Assembly: GCA_002914845.1 (NCBI GenBank) | Contig: JXTC01000363.1 | Location: 104,032-168,031 of the forward strand | Length of the DNA stretch: 64,000 nucleotides | From: Trema orientale | Taxonomy: Eukaryota > Streptophyta > Magnoliopsida > Rosales > Cannabaceae | Direction of reading: 5' to 3' | Shown: piece after piece, positions 24,713 to 36,255 of the stretch | How positions within the stretch are numbered: position 1 is the stretch's first letter | Layout of the letters: each line of letters starts with the position of its first letter | The notes under the pieces: generated by a model | Seen by the model: only the letters and a program-made list of their open reading frames with translations | Databases searched by the model: none | What the model was told of the DNA's origin: nothing | Position numbers and translations under genes: made by a program

Positions 24713-26918
24713 TTCTACTTAATTGTCATTGAGCAATTTCATTAAGTATTTGGTGTACAACAATTCTATTTCTAATAATTCTATACAATTTCATCAACCA
24801 CTTATCCACTTTAAATACTTTTGTATATTATGGCATATATAAATGTATGCATATCAGATAAAAGAAACGAAAACAATAGAAAAAATCTCAATTGTCAATA
24901 CATCTCAGGTTAAAATAACTAAGTAAATACCTCACGGACTAATTCATTATTAGAAAAATAAATAAGTCTTGACACTCTGTTGTCTATATATTTCAAACAA
25001 CAAAATTAAAGCTAAAGAAACCGAAAAGAAAAATCATAAAATGACACAGTTCTTCTTGCAAATCTTAATCAGAAACTATAATTTCTCATCTGGATAATCA
25101 ATAATCTTGAGCAACTCTTCATTCATTATACTAGTGTTGTTGCAAGCCACCGACGACCCACCTGTAACAGAAGCCGAACAACTAGCCACCCACCTTACTG
25201 CCAACCTCTTGCTTGCACGCCACTGCTACCTCCTGTTCAGAGGCATGAAACCAACAACGGATGATCTGGCGCACCGATCGGTACTGCAGGTCCTAAATCA
25301 ACTTGTATAGATGTTGAAGATGATCCAACTTGGGAGCTCCTTTGGCATCTTCCTGAACAAAACAACGATTTGCTGTTCTTTGCCACACAGCTCTAGCTTA
25401 TGCTGCTACCACTGTTCTCTTACACACGACACATTCTAATCTATTAAAAAGAGAAATGAAAAAGAAAAATTCCCATCAGGTATAGGAACCGTAGCCATAG
25501 TTTATAATTACTTATCAATTTTACATAATTATGGAGGCAAAGAAAAAAAAAGTTCACTACGTATCATTTTAGTAACAAAAAAAGAGGACTCTCCTTAAAT
25601 ATTTATATCCCACCAATGGAAAAAGAGAGAGACAGAGGAGAACAAAGCAATTATACTACGAACAAAAGAACCCAAGTCAAATTCTGAAAAATAGTGAAGA
25701 CATAGTTCTAGCATCGGGCGTTGGATACTTCAAATCCTAATTATTTGAATTTATTAAAGTTTTCATTCGGTTCAAAGTGCATATTTCCACCCTTATAGCT
25801 TCCGGGCTCTAACAGTGAATAATTTTCTTCTTCTCTATCATCAAGTTTCCTTAATAAACAAATAAGATAGAAAAATAAAATGATAGGCAAACTTCAAAGT
25901 CTTTTAAGTTGACTAAATTAAGCAGATCGTGTCATGCTATGGCTCGAGACACCATGCCCTTAGCCTAGATTTGCGATGCAGCCATTGGTGATTACTTGCA
26001 CCTACAATCTTCCAGATCTGTTTCAGAGGGATGTCTAACAGAGGTCGTATGAAAATAAGTAATTTGGATTGGGTCGTATAAATTTGGATTGGATCGTATT
26101 TCGATTATTATTTTCAAAAGGACCGTGTCATTTCCCCTTGATTTTTATATAAGACCCAATGGATAATCGGAAGTGGCCCAATCCAAGTATACTTTACACG
26201 GTATCTACTGTGAGCCTACAAGTCTTGTACTATTGACTCTTCGGTCCATTATCATTTCAGTCTCATGGGTCATGGCCCATTATGATAAAGAAAGGAAGGA
26301 TAGTGAAAACTAAGCCCGAGTATACCGTTAATGGCTTTGGACATGACCACCCGGCCCCTACACATTTGCCTACCATTAACTAATCGTTGTTGTTGAATAA
26401 TTGTAAATGAAAAATATGTACAAAACTCGTGTATAAAACCGCACCATAATATAGAGCAGGTCCTTCCGTTTAATTCTCTGTGGTATCATCAATCATGCAT
26501 CACTAGCTCTTCCTAACATTGCTTTTTTTTTTTTCTCTTTTTTTTTTTTGAAAATTTTGGTTGAGTTGCTTTCTTATGTTTACTCTCGTAAATTATTCTT
26601 GTGATAATATGATCTAGTGTGGCATATAATATTCAAGATACTTGAGCTGTTTCAGCGAAAACAAAAAATAATAATAATTTCGCAGCAAAAGTATTATTCA
26701 TTTACATATATTTTTTTCACTTAATTACCGTCTAGTCACACGTCTAATGAGTCAATGAATATGCAACTGCTTTAATTTGGACAAGTACTTCGAATAAGAA
26801 TGGATAAATGAAAAATGATTTGAGAAATATGAGTTCATAAATCAAAGCCATTTTGAGAAACGTGATGACACATATATTATACAAGCCCAAAAAAAAAAGA
26901 AAAAAAGAAAAAAAAGAA
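24713..26918. other. Intergenic region between minisatellite and DMP
   Basis: I cannot assign a gene here. Around 25140-25400 base composition becomes more GC-rich than its surroundings, with a 67-codon open stretch (25107-25310, + strand) rich in Leu, Ala and Thr. It could be a decayed coding fragment but I recognise no domain. The remainder is AT-rich with poly-T runs near 26520-26550. Confidence 0.4.
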
Positions 26919-27587
26919 TCAATTGACAGAGAGAGGGAAGCCAATACCGTGGCGCTTGGTGGGAAAAACGACAAACAACATACTACAAACGACACCAATC
27001 CCAACAGGCAACGCCGTAAGAACCTCCTGAGTCTCATCAGACGGCGTTGGATAAAAGCAACTCACCACATTCTCATCAAACAAAGCAATGGCCGCAAACA
27101 CGAGTATGGACATCAAAGCATGCATGAAATCGATAAACTGCACACGATACTTCGAAGCCTCCTCCGGCGGGAGCGTGGCGGAGCCGTCGATCACCCACAG
27201 CCCTCGCCACGTGGCGAAACCATAGCACACATCTCCGTTCTTGTCCCTAAAACTATCCGTGAAGCTGAGCAGAAACGAGGACGCTCCGCACAGTCCCACA
27301 AGGCACGCGGTCATGAACCGGCTGACCGGGTCGCACTGGCCCTGGTTGCTGAAAATGGGAGCCAGAAGCTGGAAAGCGAGGACCGTCCCCGTCGGTAGCA
27401 GGTTGGCCAAGTGGGCCGTGCTTTGAAACGTCTGGCTTATGGCTTTCTGGACTAGGGTTTTCTCGTCCGTTGGTTTTGGTTTATTGGCAGGGTCAGGATG
27501 AGCCTCGTCTTTCAAGAGAGGAAGCTTTTGTTCTTCGTCTACGATGTCGTTTTGGGATTTAGGCCGAGATTCAACCTTGATTTCCAT
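26919..27587 (-). CDS. DUF679 domain membrane protein (DMP family)
   Basis: A single-exon gene of 222 aa, the usual size and intronless structure for plant DMP genes. Four hydrophobic segments lie at about 58-79, 88-109, 151-170 and 188-208. Family landmarks are the NLLPTGTVLAF stretch (62-72), the FTDSFRDKNGDVCYGFAT stretch (109-126), the F-x-D-F-x-H-A-x-M-S motif just before and into segment three, and VFPTKRHGIG near the end. The acidic N-terminus carries an EEQKLPLL dileucine-like motif (18-25) that could direct sorting to the vacuole membrane. DMP proteins sit in ER, tonoplast or plasma membranes. Different members act in senescence and organelle remodelling, and the DMP8/DMP9 clade acts in gamete fusion. 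This sequence looks more like the DMP1-7 side, from its short N-terminus and loop sequence, but I cannot place it by eye. Confidence 0.93.
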   Translation of the reverse strand: MEIKVESRPKSQNDIVDEEQKLPLLKDEAHPDPANKPKPTDEKTLVQKAISQTFQSTAHLANLLPTGTVLAFQLLAPIFSNQGQCDPVSRFMTACLVGLCGASSFLLSFTDSFRDKNGDVCYGFATWRGLWVIDGSATLPPEEASKYRVQFIDFMHALMSILVFAAIALFDENVVSCFYPTPSDETQEVLTALPVGIGVVCSMLFVVFPTKRHGIGFPLSVN

Positions 27588-27640
27588 GAGTACGTACTGA
27601 TCACTTTATAAGCTTGTCGTGCCTTAATTTTTCAATAAGT

Positions 27641-27647
27641 TTATATA
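27641..27647 (-). promoter_or_regulatory. Possible TATA box of the DMP gene
   Basis: TATATAA on the - strand lies about 54 bases before the start codon at 27587, which would leave a short leader of roughly 25 bases. The surrounding DNA is AT-rich, so a chance match is possible. Confidence 0.35.
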
Positions 27648-30108
27648 AGTTTAATATTATATACATTAATTAGTGTTTTGAGATGGAATTTCAGTTCTCT
27701 TTTATAAGAGGGTTTGAGGAAAGTATGGATTATTTTGAGTAGAGCTAAAGGGAGGGATTTTTTTTTTTTCCCCAAAAAAAAAAAACAAGAATTAGTGACT
27801 AGTGTTGCCTTGCAAGGAACCAGAAGCTGAGAATTTCGGATAAAAGCTAGCTTTAAGCAGAATCCGGGAGGAGAAGAATTTCGGTTCCGTGTTTTGTACG
27901 TACCGAATAAACGTTGTAGAACAAGTTTGTTTGGGGTTACTACTTACTATAACATGTCCACAAAAACTTGTATAATGTTATATATAGAGCTAACGTTAGA
28001 TTAAATCATAAAAGAAAAATAGATTAATTAATCTGAATTTAACGGTTTAGAAACGTTCGTTACTATTCCTTAACTATTAAATAAAAGAAGTAAGTTTGGC
28101 GCCAATAATAATGTTTTTTTTTATCTTTATAACTAATGATGGCTTTTGTTGATTACGCTATATTGTCGTTGTTTTTGCTGAAAAGCAAAGGAGATTGGAG
28201 TTTTTCTAGAGGTGATGGCTAGCGTAGCCTGCCTAGCTCGTGGCTTTTCTTGCTTTTATTTGTTGCAAAGCATAAGAAAAAGTATATTTAGGATCACAAA
28301 TTAGGCTGCATTTTAGGAACGGTTTTTTGGGACCGACTCTATACCTTGCACGTTATGACTTATGACTTCATTTATGTTAGGCTAGTTAATCACATCCATA
28401 GGATTTAAAAAAAATGAGTAAATGACTAATGCTACCCATTTTGATTAATTATCCCTAACTTCACTATGTTGAGCCATATTATTTCTTAATATTTCAAATT
28501 ATTTCTTATCATTTAATGTATGCCGTTTTTTACTGCTACCTAAAATACCACATCCATCAATCTATTATGTATATATTTTATAGATAATTTGTTACGATGT
28601 TTAACATTTTTCTTTATTGGCAATTATACATGGACCTGATTACTGGTTTCAATCTGATTTCGAATTTCCAATTCATGTGCTTGGGCTTGGCTGGATTGGG
28701 CTTCTACACGTGATCCAGATCAGCTTCATCTCTTTGGATCATTAGCCCATAATGGATAAAATTAAGAGAAATTTAGGTAGATGACCAATATTTTAAATTT
28801 GATTAAGGAGATGTCCAATTTTTAAATTTTATAGCTAAATATTCACGTATATATAATTTTAGACTTGGTAGATAAACATGTCTATTAATTTCAGTTACTG
28901 TACTGAAATGTATTGGGCATATAATTTGTTATACTTGGTATATAAAATTTTACACTTGGTATATAAACATATATACCAAATATTTTACTATAATATTTAA
29001 TAAATAGATATTTACCTAAATTAGGCCCAAAATTTAATCATATTTCTATAAGTCCTAAAATTAAGTCTAACAAGTCACATGCATGTTTCCAATTTCCGAG
29101 ATTGGTAAGCTTTGCTCAACCTTCCCAATCCCATACCATACCCTACTAAGTGTATATATTAATAAGATTAGTGGGTAAACAACCATTTCCAAGTCGAAGA
29201 TGATAAGGCCTAATCTATAGATGGTAAGGCCTAATCTATCTATAGCTAGTTGGATGTGCATAGCTTTAAAGAAATTCTACGGTATTATATTGAGTTTGTT
29301 AGGCAACAGTTACGTAAAATTATTAAACCGCTCTTTAGCTCACTTTTTTTATTTTTTTCTCGAAGATTTTGATAATTATGACGAAAAGCGTTAATCAAAA
29401 GAAGATTAATTAAATATTTACAGTAAATAAGCTTGAAAAGTTTTATAGTTTTCCATTAAATATTCATTTCTTCATGTTATTGTATCTGTCAATTTTTTGA
29501 AAAATTAATTTTTTAGAATTTTAATTTTCTAAAAGATTGACAGATGCAATATTGTTAATCGGAAGTATGAGTACAAAAAAATAAGGACCAAATTATTACA
29601 CAATTGAAAAATTAAGATCAATGGTGCAAAATTTTTCTTATTCAAATAAATTTTAACAAATTTTGGATGGAATATACCAAAAAAACCAATTGTGCCAAAA
29701 AGAGAAACGTTTAGTACTTAAATACTACAAAAAAAAAATAAAAATTAAGGACTAATATACCAAAATAGTAATAAACTGAGGACCAACGATGCCATTAATA
29801 TATGGAGAACATCCTTCGTCTTTTCTTTCACTTAGAAGAAAACATCAATATTAACAAGCATGTCTTAAATATGCGAAAATATTAAATGAATATCTTTATT
29901 CCTAAAAAGAAATTTCAGCATACTCAATTTTAAGTTTCTTATAAATATTGATTTTGGAGCCATTCTTGTGGGTTGACCCAGGGCCACGTTCTTCATGCCA
30001 GTTTGGGAGCCCTGTAGAGATGGGAATAATGTATATATATATATATATATTTCAATTCAGATTTTTTTTTTCACTTATGCATAAATATTTATATATAAAT
30101 ATATATGA

Positions 30109-30344
30109 TTCCCAATTCACTAGTACTTTTTTCACTTATTCATAAGTTTTTTCTTTTTAACCGTTTAATCAATGATTTAATGATTATCATAATTTGAATA
30201 GTTGAAAAAAATATCTATTATTTAATATTTTTATCTTATTCTTTTACCATGAAAAAACGTGTATAACTAATTTTAATTGACTAAAACAATATCTATAAAT
30301 AGATTAAAAAAAAAAAAACTTACAGAATTAGTGCCCTATACCGG
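30109..30344. repeat. (TA)n-flanked MITE family, diverged copy
   Basis: It follows a TA-rich run and shares with the better copies at 34504, 34763, 39559 and 47309 the order of blocks: a CCAATTCA-type end followed by a T run, an AACCGTTTAATCA block, an ATAAATAG then A-run block, and a GAATTAGTGCCC-type end. It is most like the 34504 copy and is too diverged for exact edges. Confidence 0.5.
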
Positions 30345-33300
30345 TATTCTCAAGTTTATCCAAGAATTTAGCCCAGTTAGACTTTGCACCGCTACATTTA
30401 AAAGTACCTTTCATCAAAAAGTATCACTTTCATATCCAAATCGTTAGCTCCATATTCTATTGATGTTTTTCTTGTTTTCTCATAAAGAACTAACTTAAGT
30501 GGGAATAAAAGAGAACAAACAATCGACTGGTTTGCTCACTAACTTCGAACCATACAGATATCGGGGTCATTGTAAATTATATATACCTAGATATACAAAC
30601 ATCTATTACATTACGTCAAACATCTATTACGTTACGTTATGTATTATGTCTCTATTAGCTAGCAACGAAGTACTCTTTTTATTGAAAAAAAAATAGGAGT
30701 ATTCTGATCTCTACCAAGCTAATTTATATTTAAATTTCAATCTCAGAATTAAAGAATATGATAATTAGCTTGAAAAAAAAAAAGAAAAAAAAAAAAAAGA
30801 AGAAGATGATAACGGTCCAGTCGCTCGCGATTAATCTTACTGACAATCATCTTTAATATTCACATTCTCTATCTTTTCCCTCTTTAATACTAGTGACGAT
30901 CCGTTGCTTGTCTTTGTCATGACCGGTAAGAATAGCAACTAGCAACCAATTAGTAAAGATGATACACTTAGTTTAGTTACAAGTGTTCATTCCTTCATAA
31001 AAATTACAAGTGTTTATGCTCTACTCCTAAATACACTTGCCGCCGACTTTGACACTTACTTTAAAAAAAAAAAAAAAAACTACTTTTTCAGAGAAGACAT
31101 CATATCTCTATTATTACAAAGTTTACTTGATGATCACTAGTGAGTGGGAACACTAGTTTCAGTCCTCAACATGGGGAATCTTTCTTTCCGAGTTTAATTG
31201 GCTTCTTTATCAGGAATTTGATGGGATATTACACATTTTGGTTAACACAGATGGATGAATATTACCAGGACAAATCCATATGGTTGAGTTATATCTATTC
31301 AAATAAATTCTCGGGAAGGGTTTATAATTCCATTGGCAAAACTACATGGAATCACTTTGTTGGCAAGTGAAAGCAATATGTCATTTTCCAGCAAAATTGA
31401 CTAGAGTTGTACACTCAATATTGATTAATGATGTGATACCACAATGTTGGCTTATAATTGAAATTAGTCGACCAAATTAGACGCAGGTTAGGCCCATGAT
31501 ATGTCTTAATCAGTTAATAAAGAGCCCTTGAAAGATTAAGATTAATCATCTGTTTCCTATATATGTGATTCTTCTTCTTCTTTATTTTCTTCCCCCTCCT
31601 AACAAGAATCTCGGAACTATTTATTGGATTGGAGAATATGGTCCAAAATGGTTTGTAACAATCTAGCCACAGGAGTCGTCTACATATTTTTAATATGGGA
31701 ATTATGGATTAATTGTCCATCTTATAAGTGCGGAGGAAAAGAAAATAACAATTAACAAATATAGATGGCTCTATAAGTAGGTCAATTGGCCATCATTAGT
31801 GCAAGTTAAGTTTTATTTTGATTCAATACTATGCCTTCCAATGCCGGTGAATTGCTACGTGGTGGCCACCATCAAAAGTGCCAAAGCTTATATGGTAGTT
31901 TTCGATCCAGGCCCAGGGTATGTGACTTGAAGAGCATAGGGTTTTGGATTCACGATAATACCACTCTTAAGAAAAAAGGCACTAGGAATCTATGATATTC
32001 ATCATTTATCATCTAAGCTTGTTCTGATTCTTTTCTCAAAAGGGTAAACATCTAAGCTTGTTCTAACACTCGTTTCTCCTACCCTTTTGTTCTAAAAAAT
32101 GAGAAAGGAAAGAGAAAAAGAAAAAAGGGTAAGTCTTTTAATCTCTTTCATTGTGAAGAACACAGTACCCTGTTCCAATTCTTTCACTCCTTTTTCTCTT
32201 CTCTCTTTGCTCTAGTTGTATTTTGATTTTTGAGATAGGACACATGAAAATCTATAGTGATATTTTCAAAGTTTTTGCCTAATTACCTATTATAATTGTA
32301 CCGATGTAGAGCTCCTTTGCTGGATTGGTTGATTCTTTTGTCTTTTGTTGGTGATGTACTACAGCTCCAAGTCATCATAATCTCCAAACTTAGAGAATAC
32401 TCCTAAGATGATTTCAAGATTGTGAAATTAATGATAGTGGTATACCCATCAAAGATCAAACTGGACCCAAAACTTTTTACTGCTTCAATTTATTCAGGAC
32501 CTTTTTATATGAGATTGGGTGAAAAAATAGTACCACTTTCATGTCATGCAGAAAAAGCTTCTGCAGTATAACTCAAAGTTGACCCTCACCATATATTAGG
32601 CCCCACACTACACAAACAAATCATATGTCTCTTTGTGTGAAAAGAGAGTGATTCTCTGAAGGGTGCACTTCTCTGATGCTGAGTTGTCTCAACTGAAATC
32701 AAGATGAATAAGCCACTACTTTTGCACACACAGCTCATATCTCAGACTAACTTTTTTCTTTTTCTCTTATTTTTTTAGGAAAAAAACATAATTGGACACA
32801 TATGTTAGACCATTTGCACAAACAAGCATGTTGATGGAGTGTGACCTTCTTTTTTTCCTTTCTCCTTCCCTTACTAATTGATAGCTTGGAACTTTTTGTT
32901 TCATTGGTAGAGTGTGACTTTCAGTTTCAAACCAGAACCAAAATTGATTATTTGATTAACTCTCCCTCAATTTAAGGGACTGGTAGGGATGACCCAAAAT
33001 TGTCAATGATGAAATTGGCAAATGGCCATGATTCTAACTTTTTTTTTATAGGTACGCAACAGGGCAGGATATGACAAGATAATGGCTCATTGCTTTTATG
33101 CTCTAAACATGCATTAATCTTTTGTATTTGGGAATACTTATATATTGAAAGAGTTTTTCTTCCATCATTGGATGGATGTAGCATAGTTGAAATTCCATAT
33201 TTAAACAATAGTCATTGTCTAAAATTATAAGGTAACAAAACAAGAAATTTTGATTAACCTTTGAATTAAATATCTATAATAACTAACTAATAAGTATCCG

Positions 33301-33599
33301 AGGAAGAAAGGAATAAGAATCTAGTATTGAACCAAAAAAATTAATTGTAAATGAAAGACTGATTTATAAATTACATGACATTCCAAGAAGTATCACTGGT
33401 TGAGAACTCGAGGTTCCAACTTCGAACTCTGCCAAATAGGTCTATAGAATGCATATCACATCTGCTTCTAGGAAATTGTCGTGGAAAATAATAAAACATT
33501 TGTATATTTCTGTGGACAATTTCCATGAAAATCAACTTTTAAAAAAACATATTTATGAATGATTTTTTTTTCCTTTCCCCCCACTTTCTCACTCGTTAG

Positions 33600-33684
33600 A
33601 AATAGCATATTGAGATACCACTTGTATAAATGCCAAAAACGCCAAATAGCATATTGAGATACCACTTGTATAAATGCCAAAAAC
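33600..33684. repeat. Perfect 44-bp-period tandem duplication
   Basis: A 41-base segment beginning AAATAGCATATTGAGATACC at 33600 is repeated without change starting at 33644, separated only by the three bases GCC. The lack of divergence suggests a recent replication-slippage or unequal-exchange event. Confidence 0.9.
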
Positions 33685-34134
33685 CTCGGCGTTTTAAGCT
33701 ATAAATTAGGATGACACACATGCAGTTGTAGATAGATTATACATGTATATAAATATATAAGTTATATACATATACCCACCACGGCACCACGTTTCATGTT
33801 AGGCTTTCTTCTTCTCTCTTCCATGATTCTATCCGAAGACTTATGTGGATAAGAGATGCAACAACAAGCAACAAGATCCGTGGCAACTATAGCCATCTAT
33901 CAATCACTTTTCAATCTCCATGTTGAGTTTTGGCTTTTTTTAAAAATTCCCCACTAGGCCGTTCTACTTTTAAATTCTTATGATAAATCAAACTACAAAA
34001 AGAAGTACTCTTATCTAGTCGATATTTTTCCACAGTTAAAACTTTTTTGTTATTCTCTATATATTATTTGATTATGATATAATTTTAAAATTTACGTACA
34101 CATTTTCAATATATATAGTATATATATATATATA

Positions 34135-34490
34135 GGGTTATTTGCAAAAAAATATCTTGAAGCGTAGCCTTTCTGCAAATTTAATCATGTTTTTTGTCTC
34201 GTGTAAAATTATACCTTCACATTTTAAATATCTATAAATTTGTATAATTCCCACTAAACACATAATCTGAATTGAAGATATCTTATTTTTGTAGATGAAT
34301 ATAAAAAATCTATTAAAAATAATATAAAACAGTTAGCACAAACTACCTAATTTGTACAGAAAAGGTATAAATTTACAAATATTTAAAATGTGGAGATATA
34401 ATTTTGTACACACTAAAAGATATGGTTAAATTGCAGAAAAGTCATATTTCAGATTTTTTTTTTTGTTTTTTTGTTTTTTTTGCAGTTATC
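34135..34490. mobile_element. Mutator-like MITE, GGGTTATTTGC family
   Basis: The left end reads GGGTTATTTGCAAAAAAATA and the right end, reverse-complemented, reads GATAACTGCAAAAAAAACAA. The interior matches the copies at 41478 and 45526 (blocks such as GCACAAACTACC and ATATAATTTTGTACA). It sits between TA-rich runs, so a target duplication cannot be told from the flanking microsatellite. Confidence 0.7.
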
Positions 34491-34503
34491 ACTATATATA
34501 TAT

Positions 34504-34745
34504 GGCAATAATCCAGTAGAAATTATTTTTTTACCTATCTATAGTTATTTTTTTAGTCGTTGGATCATTATCTAATGACTACTATAGTTTGAATAGTTAG
34601 AAAAAAATAACAATAAAAACACATTATTTAATATTTTTCATTTTTTTCCTTTTACCACTGAAATGACGTGCGCCATAAATTTTAATTAAGTAGACAATAC
34701 CTATAAATAGATTTTTAAAAAAAAAACTACTCAAATGGTGTCTAT
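34504..34745. mobile_element. (TA)n-flanked MITE, copy D
   Basis: It begins GGCAATAATCCAGTAGAAAT immediately after a TATATATA run and ends in a CAAATGGTGTC-type terminus just before the next TA run. A TAGTCGTTGGATCATTATCT block and the internal order match the other copies. It is immediately followed by copy C, with one TA microsatellite between the two. Confidence 0.7.
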
Positions 34746-34762
34746 ACATATATATATATATA

Positions 34763-34998
34763 GTTGCCAATCCAGTAGGTATTTTTTTTTACCTATGTGT
34801 AGGTATTTTTTTTAGCCGTTGGATCATCATCTAATGGTAATCTAACGGCTATAATGAAGTGCATAAAAAGACGTGCATCATTAATGCTATTTCTCTCTCC
34901 TACTTTTTATAATAAAAAAAATGTGCTTGATAACTTTTCATTAGCCAAATTGATACCTATACATAGGTAAAAAAAAAAATACCTACGGGATTGATGCC
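34763..34998. mobile_element. (TA)n-flanked MITE, copy C
   Basis: The left end GTTGCCAATCCAGTAGGTAT and the reverse complement of the right end, GGCATCAATCCCGTAGGTAT, are inverted repeats, and both continue into T runs and an ACCTATG(T/C)(G/A)TAGG block. Inside lies a smaller palindrome, AGCCGTTGGATCA..TGGTAATCTAACGGCT. TA microsatellites abut both ends. Confidence 0.85.
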
Positions 34999-35013
34999 AT
35001 ATATATATATATA

Positions 35014-35106
35014 TTCCAAAGGCCCTACAACTTTGAATAACGTACTATGGAATTGTGCCTATATATATATCCCAAAGGCCCTTATAACTTCGAATAACGT
35101 GCTATC
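35014..35106. repeat. Tandem duplication next to copy C
   Basis: Two diverged units of about 55 bases each hold the blocks CCAAAGGCCCT, AACTT(T/C)GAATAACGT and a TA run. The first unit lies at about 35014-35050 and the second at about 35069-35106. It probably arose by slippage between neighbouring TA microsatellites. Confidence 0.65.
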
Positions 35107-35159
35107 CGATTGAAAAAAAAATAGTACTAGCTAGTAGTATAATTTACATTAGATGTAAT

Positions 35160-36255
35160 TGTTGGTGCAAAATTTTATCTTGACACTATTGGCAAGTACA
35201 AGAGCGAAGATTTACCACATGTCATTATTGAAAGCTAGGTCCAATACTCTCTTTAGAGTACGTTCAAACCTAAGAGTGAAATACGACCTCTCTAGTGACC
35301 TTGGGATCTCAGGTCTGTAATAGAGGGAGGGGTACTAGGTACGGCCAGTTTTTGGCACCTGCCAAATAGACTCCGAAGCCTAAGTTAGTAAGTGAGATCA
35401 ATGGAAATTCTAGAAAGAGAAAGAGAGCATCAAATGGAGAGCAAATAAAGAGGGAGATAGAGGGATAGAGTTTGGATCACTAGCTTCGGCTTGCCCTCAA
35501 AATGGTAGATGAGAGCCTTAAATAGGTAATTCGGAGTTCTTTGGGCTATTGGATCGTCTCGTAAAGGTAAAAGACATCCTAGCCCTTGACCTTGGCAGAG
35601 AAGGACGCATTTAATGTGATTTGACTGCGGGTATTGTAGTGGTGTCAGGGTAGACCTGTAATGCGGCACTAGCTAGCCTAGTCTCGAGGACTAAGCGCAG
35701 CTACCAGAAGATTTGTACAGCTGAACATCGTAATTTATGGGATTTTTTCAGCCTTGAGCTTTGTCTGGATAAAAGGTAATTTTCAGCCTGGGGCCGAGCT
35801 TTTATCTGGATATTTTATGGATGCCCAAGGTCAGGACTAGTCCTTTCCTTGGACTTGGAGATCGCACCAGGGGGTTTAATTGGTAAGGAGAGATTATGGA
35901 GGGCTTATCCTCGTGAAGTGTGGACCTTGAGGTCTAGTTAGTTTCCCCTAAGGGTTGCGACTGCACCTCGGGTCCCTAGGGGAGTCTAGGTTCCCCAGGG
36001 ATTGCGGTTATACCTCGGGTCTTTAGGGGAGTTTCGTTTCCCCTAGGGATTGCGACTACAACTCGGGCATCTACNTAGAATTAGAAATTTAGGTGCTGCT
36101 CGCTCTCGGGTTTCGAGCTTGGAGTGTCCTTCACGGGGCTGAAGGTCGACGTCCACTTTAAGCTTCTTCACCCAAGGGAGTAAGAATTGTGTCTCGTCCT
36201 TTGGTCTCTACCCTCGAGTTCGGCACTTGGACTAGTAGAAATATACCCCCAAACA
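35160..36255. mobile_element. Probable solo LTR of an LTR retrotransposon
   Basis: This 1.1-kb block is clearly more GC-rich than the DNA on either side. It begins TGTTGG and ends CCCCAAACA, giving TG..CA ends as in plant LTRs. Flanking pentamers GTAAT and GTGAC agree at only three of five positions, so the target duplication is weak. No polymerase or capsid coding is present, and no second LTR copy occurs in the window, so a solo LTR or a fragment fits best. One unresolved base lies near 36075. Confidence 0.55.
35939..36074. repeat. Three tandem units of about 50 bp inside the putative LTR
   Basis: The pattern GTTTCCCCTAGGGATTGCG, then ACCTCGGGT, then TAGGGGAGT occurs three times in a row with a few substitutions, the last unit incomplete. 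It is GC-rich and palindromic in part (CCCCTAGGG). Such internal repeats are common in plant LTRs. Confidence 0.75.

Larger units (their letters stand above)
27648..34134. other. Gene-free AT-rich region with transposon remnants
   Basis: I find no supported gene in this stretch. Fragments near 29520-29805 (phrases such as AAGGACTAATATACCAAAAT) look like one arm of a degraded Mutator-like element, but the partner arm is not evident. A 76-codon open stretch at 31140-31370 (+) has no recognisable domain. A microsatellite-flanked element and a short direct duplication inside this span are listed separately. Confidence 0.45.

Noticed and set aside
29520-29805. Possible Mutator-like element
   Set aside because: Phrases typical of one arm are present but I could not find the opposite arm or a target duplication, so it is only mentioned within the gene-free region.
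32305-32345. Possible miR159-type hairpin (GAGCTCCTTTGCTGGATTGG)
   Set aside because: It loosely resembles the star arm of miR159 precursors, but no complementary TTTGGATTGAAGGGAGCTC arm occurs nearby on either strand.
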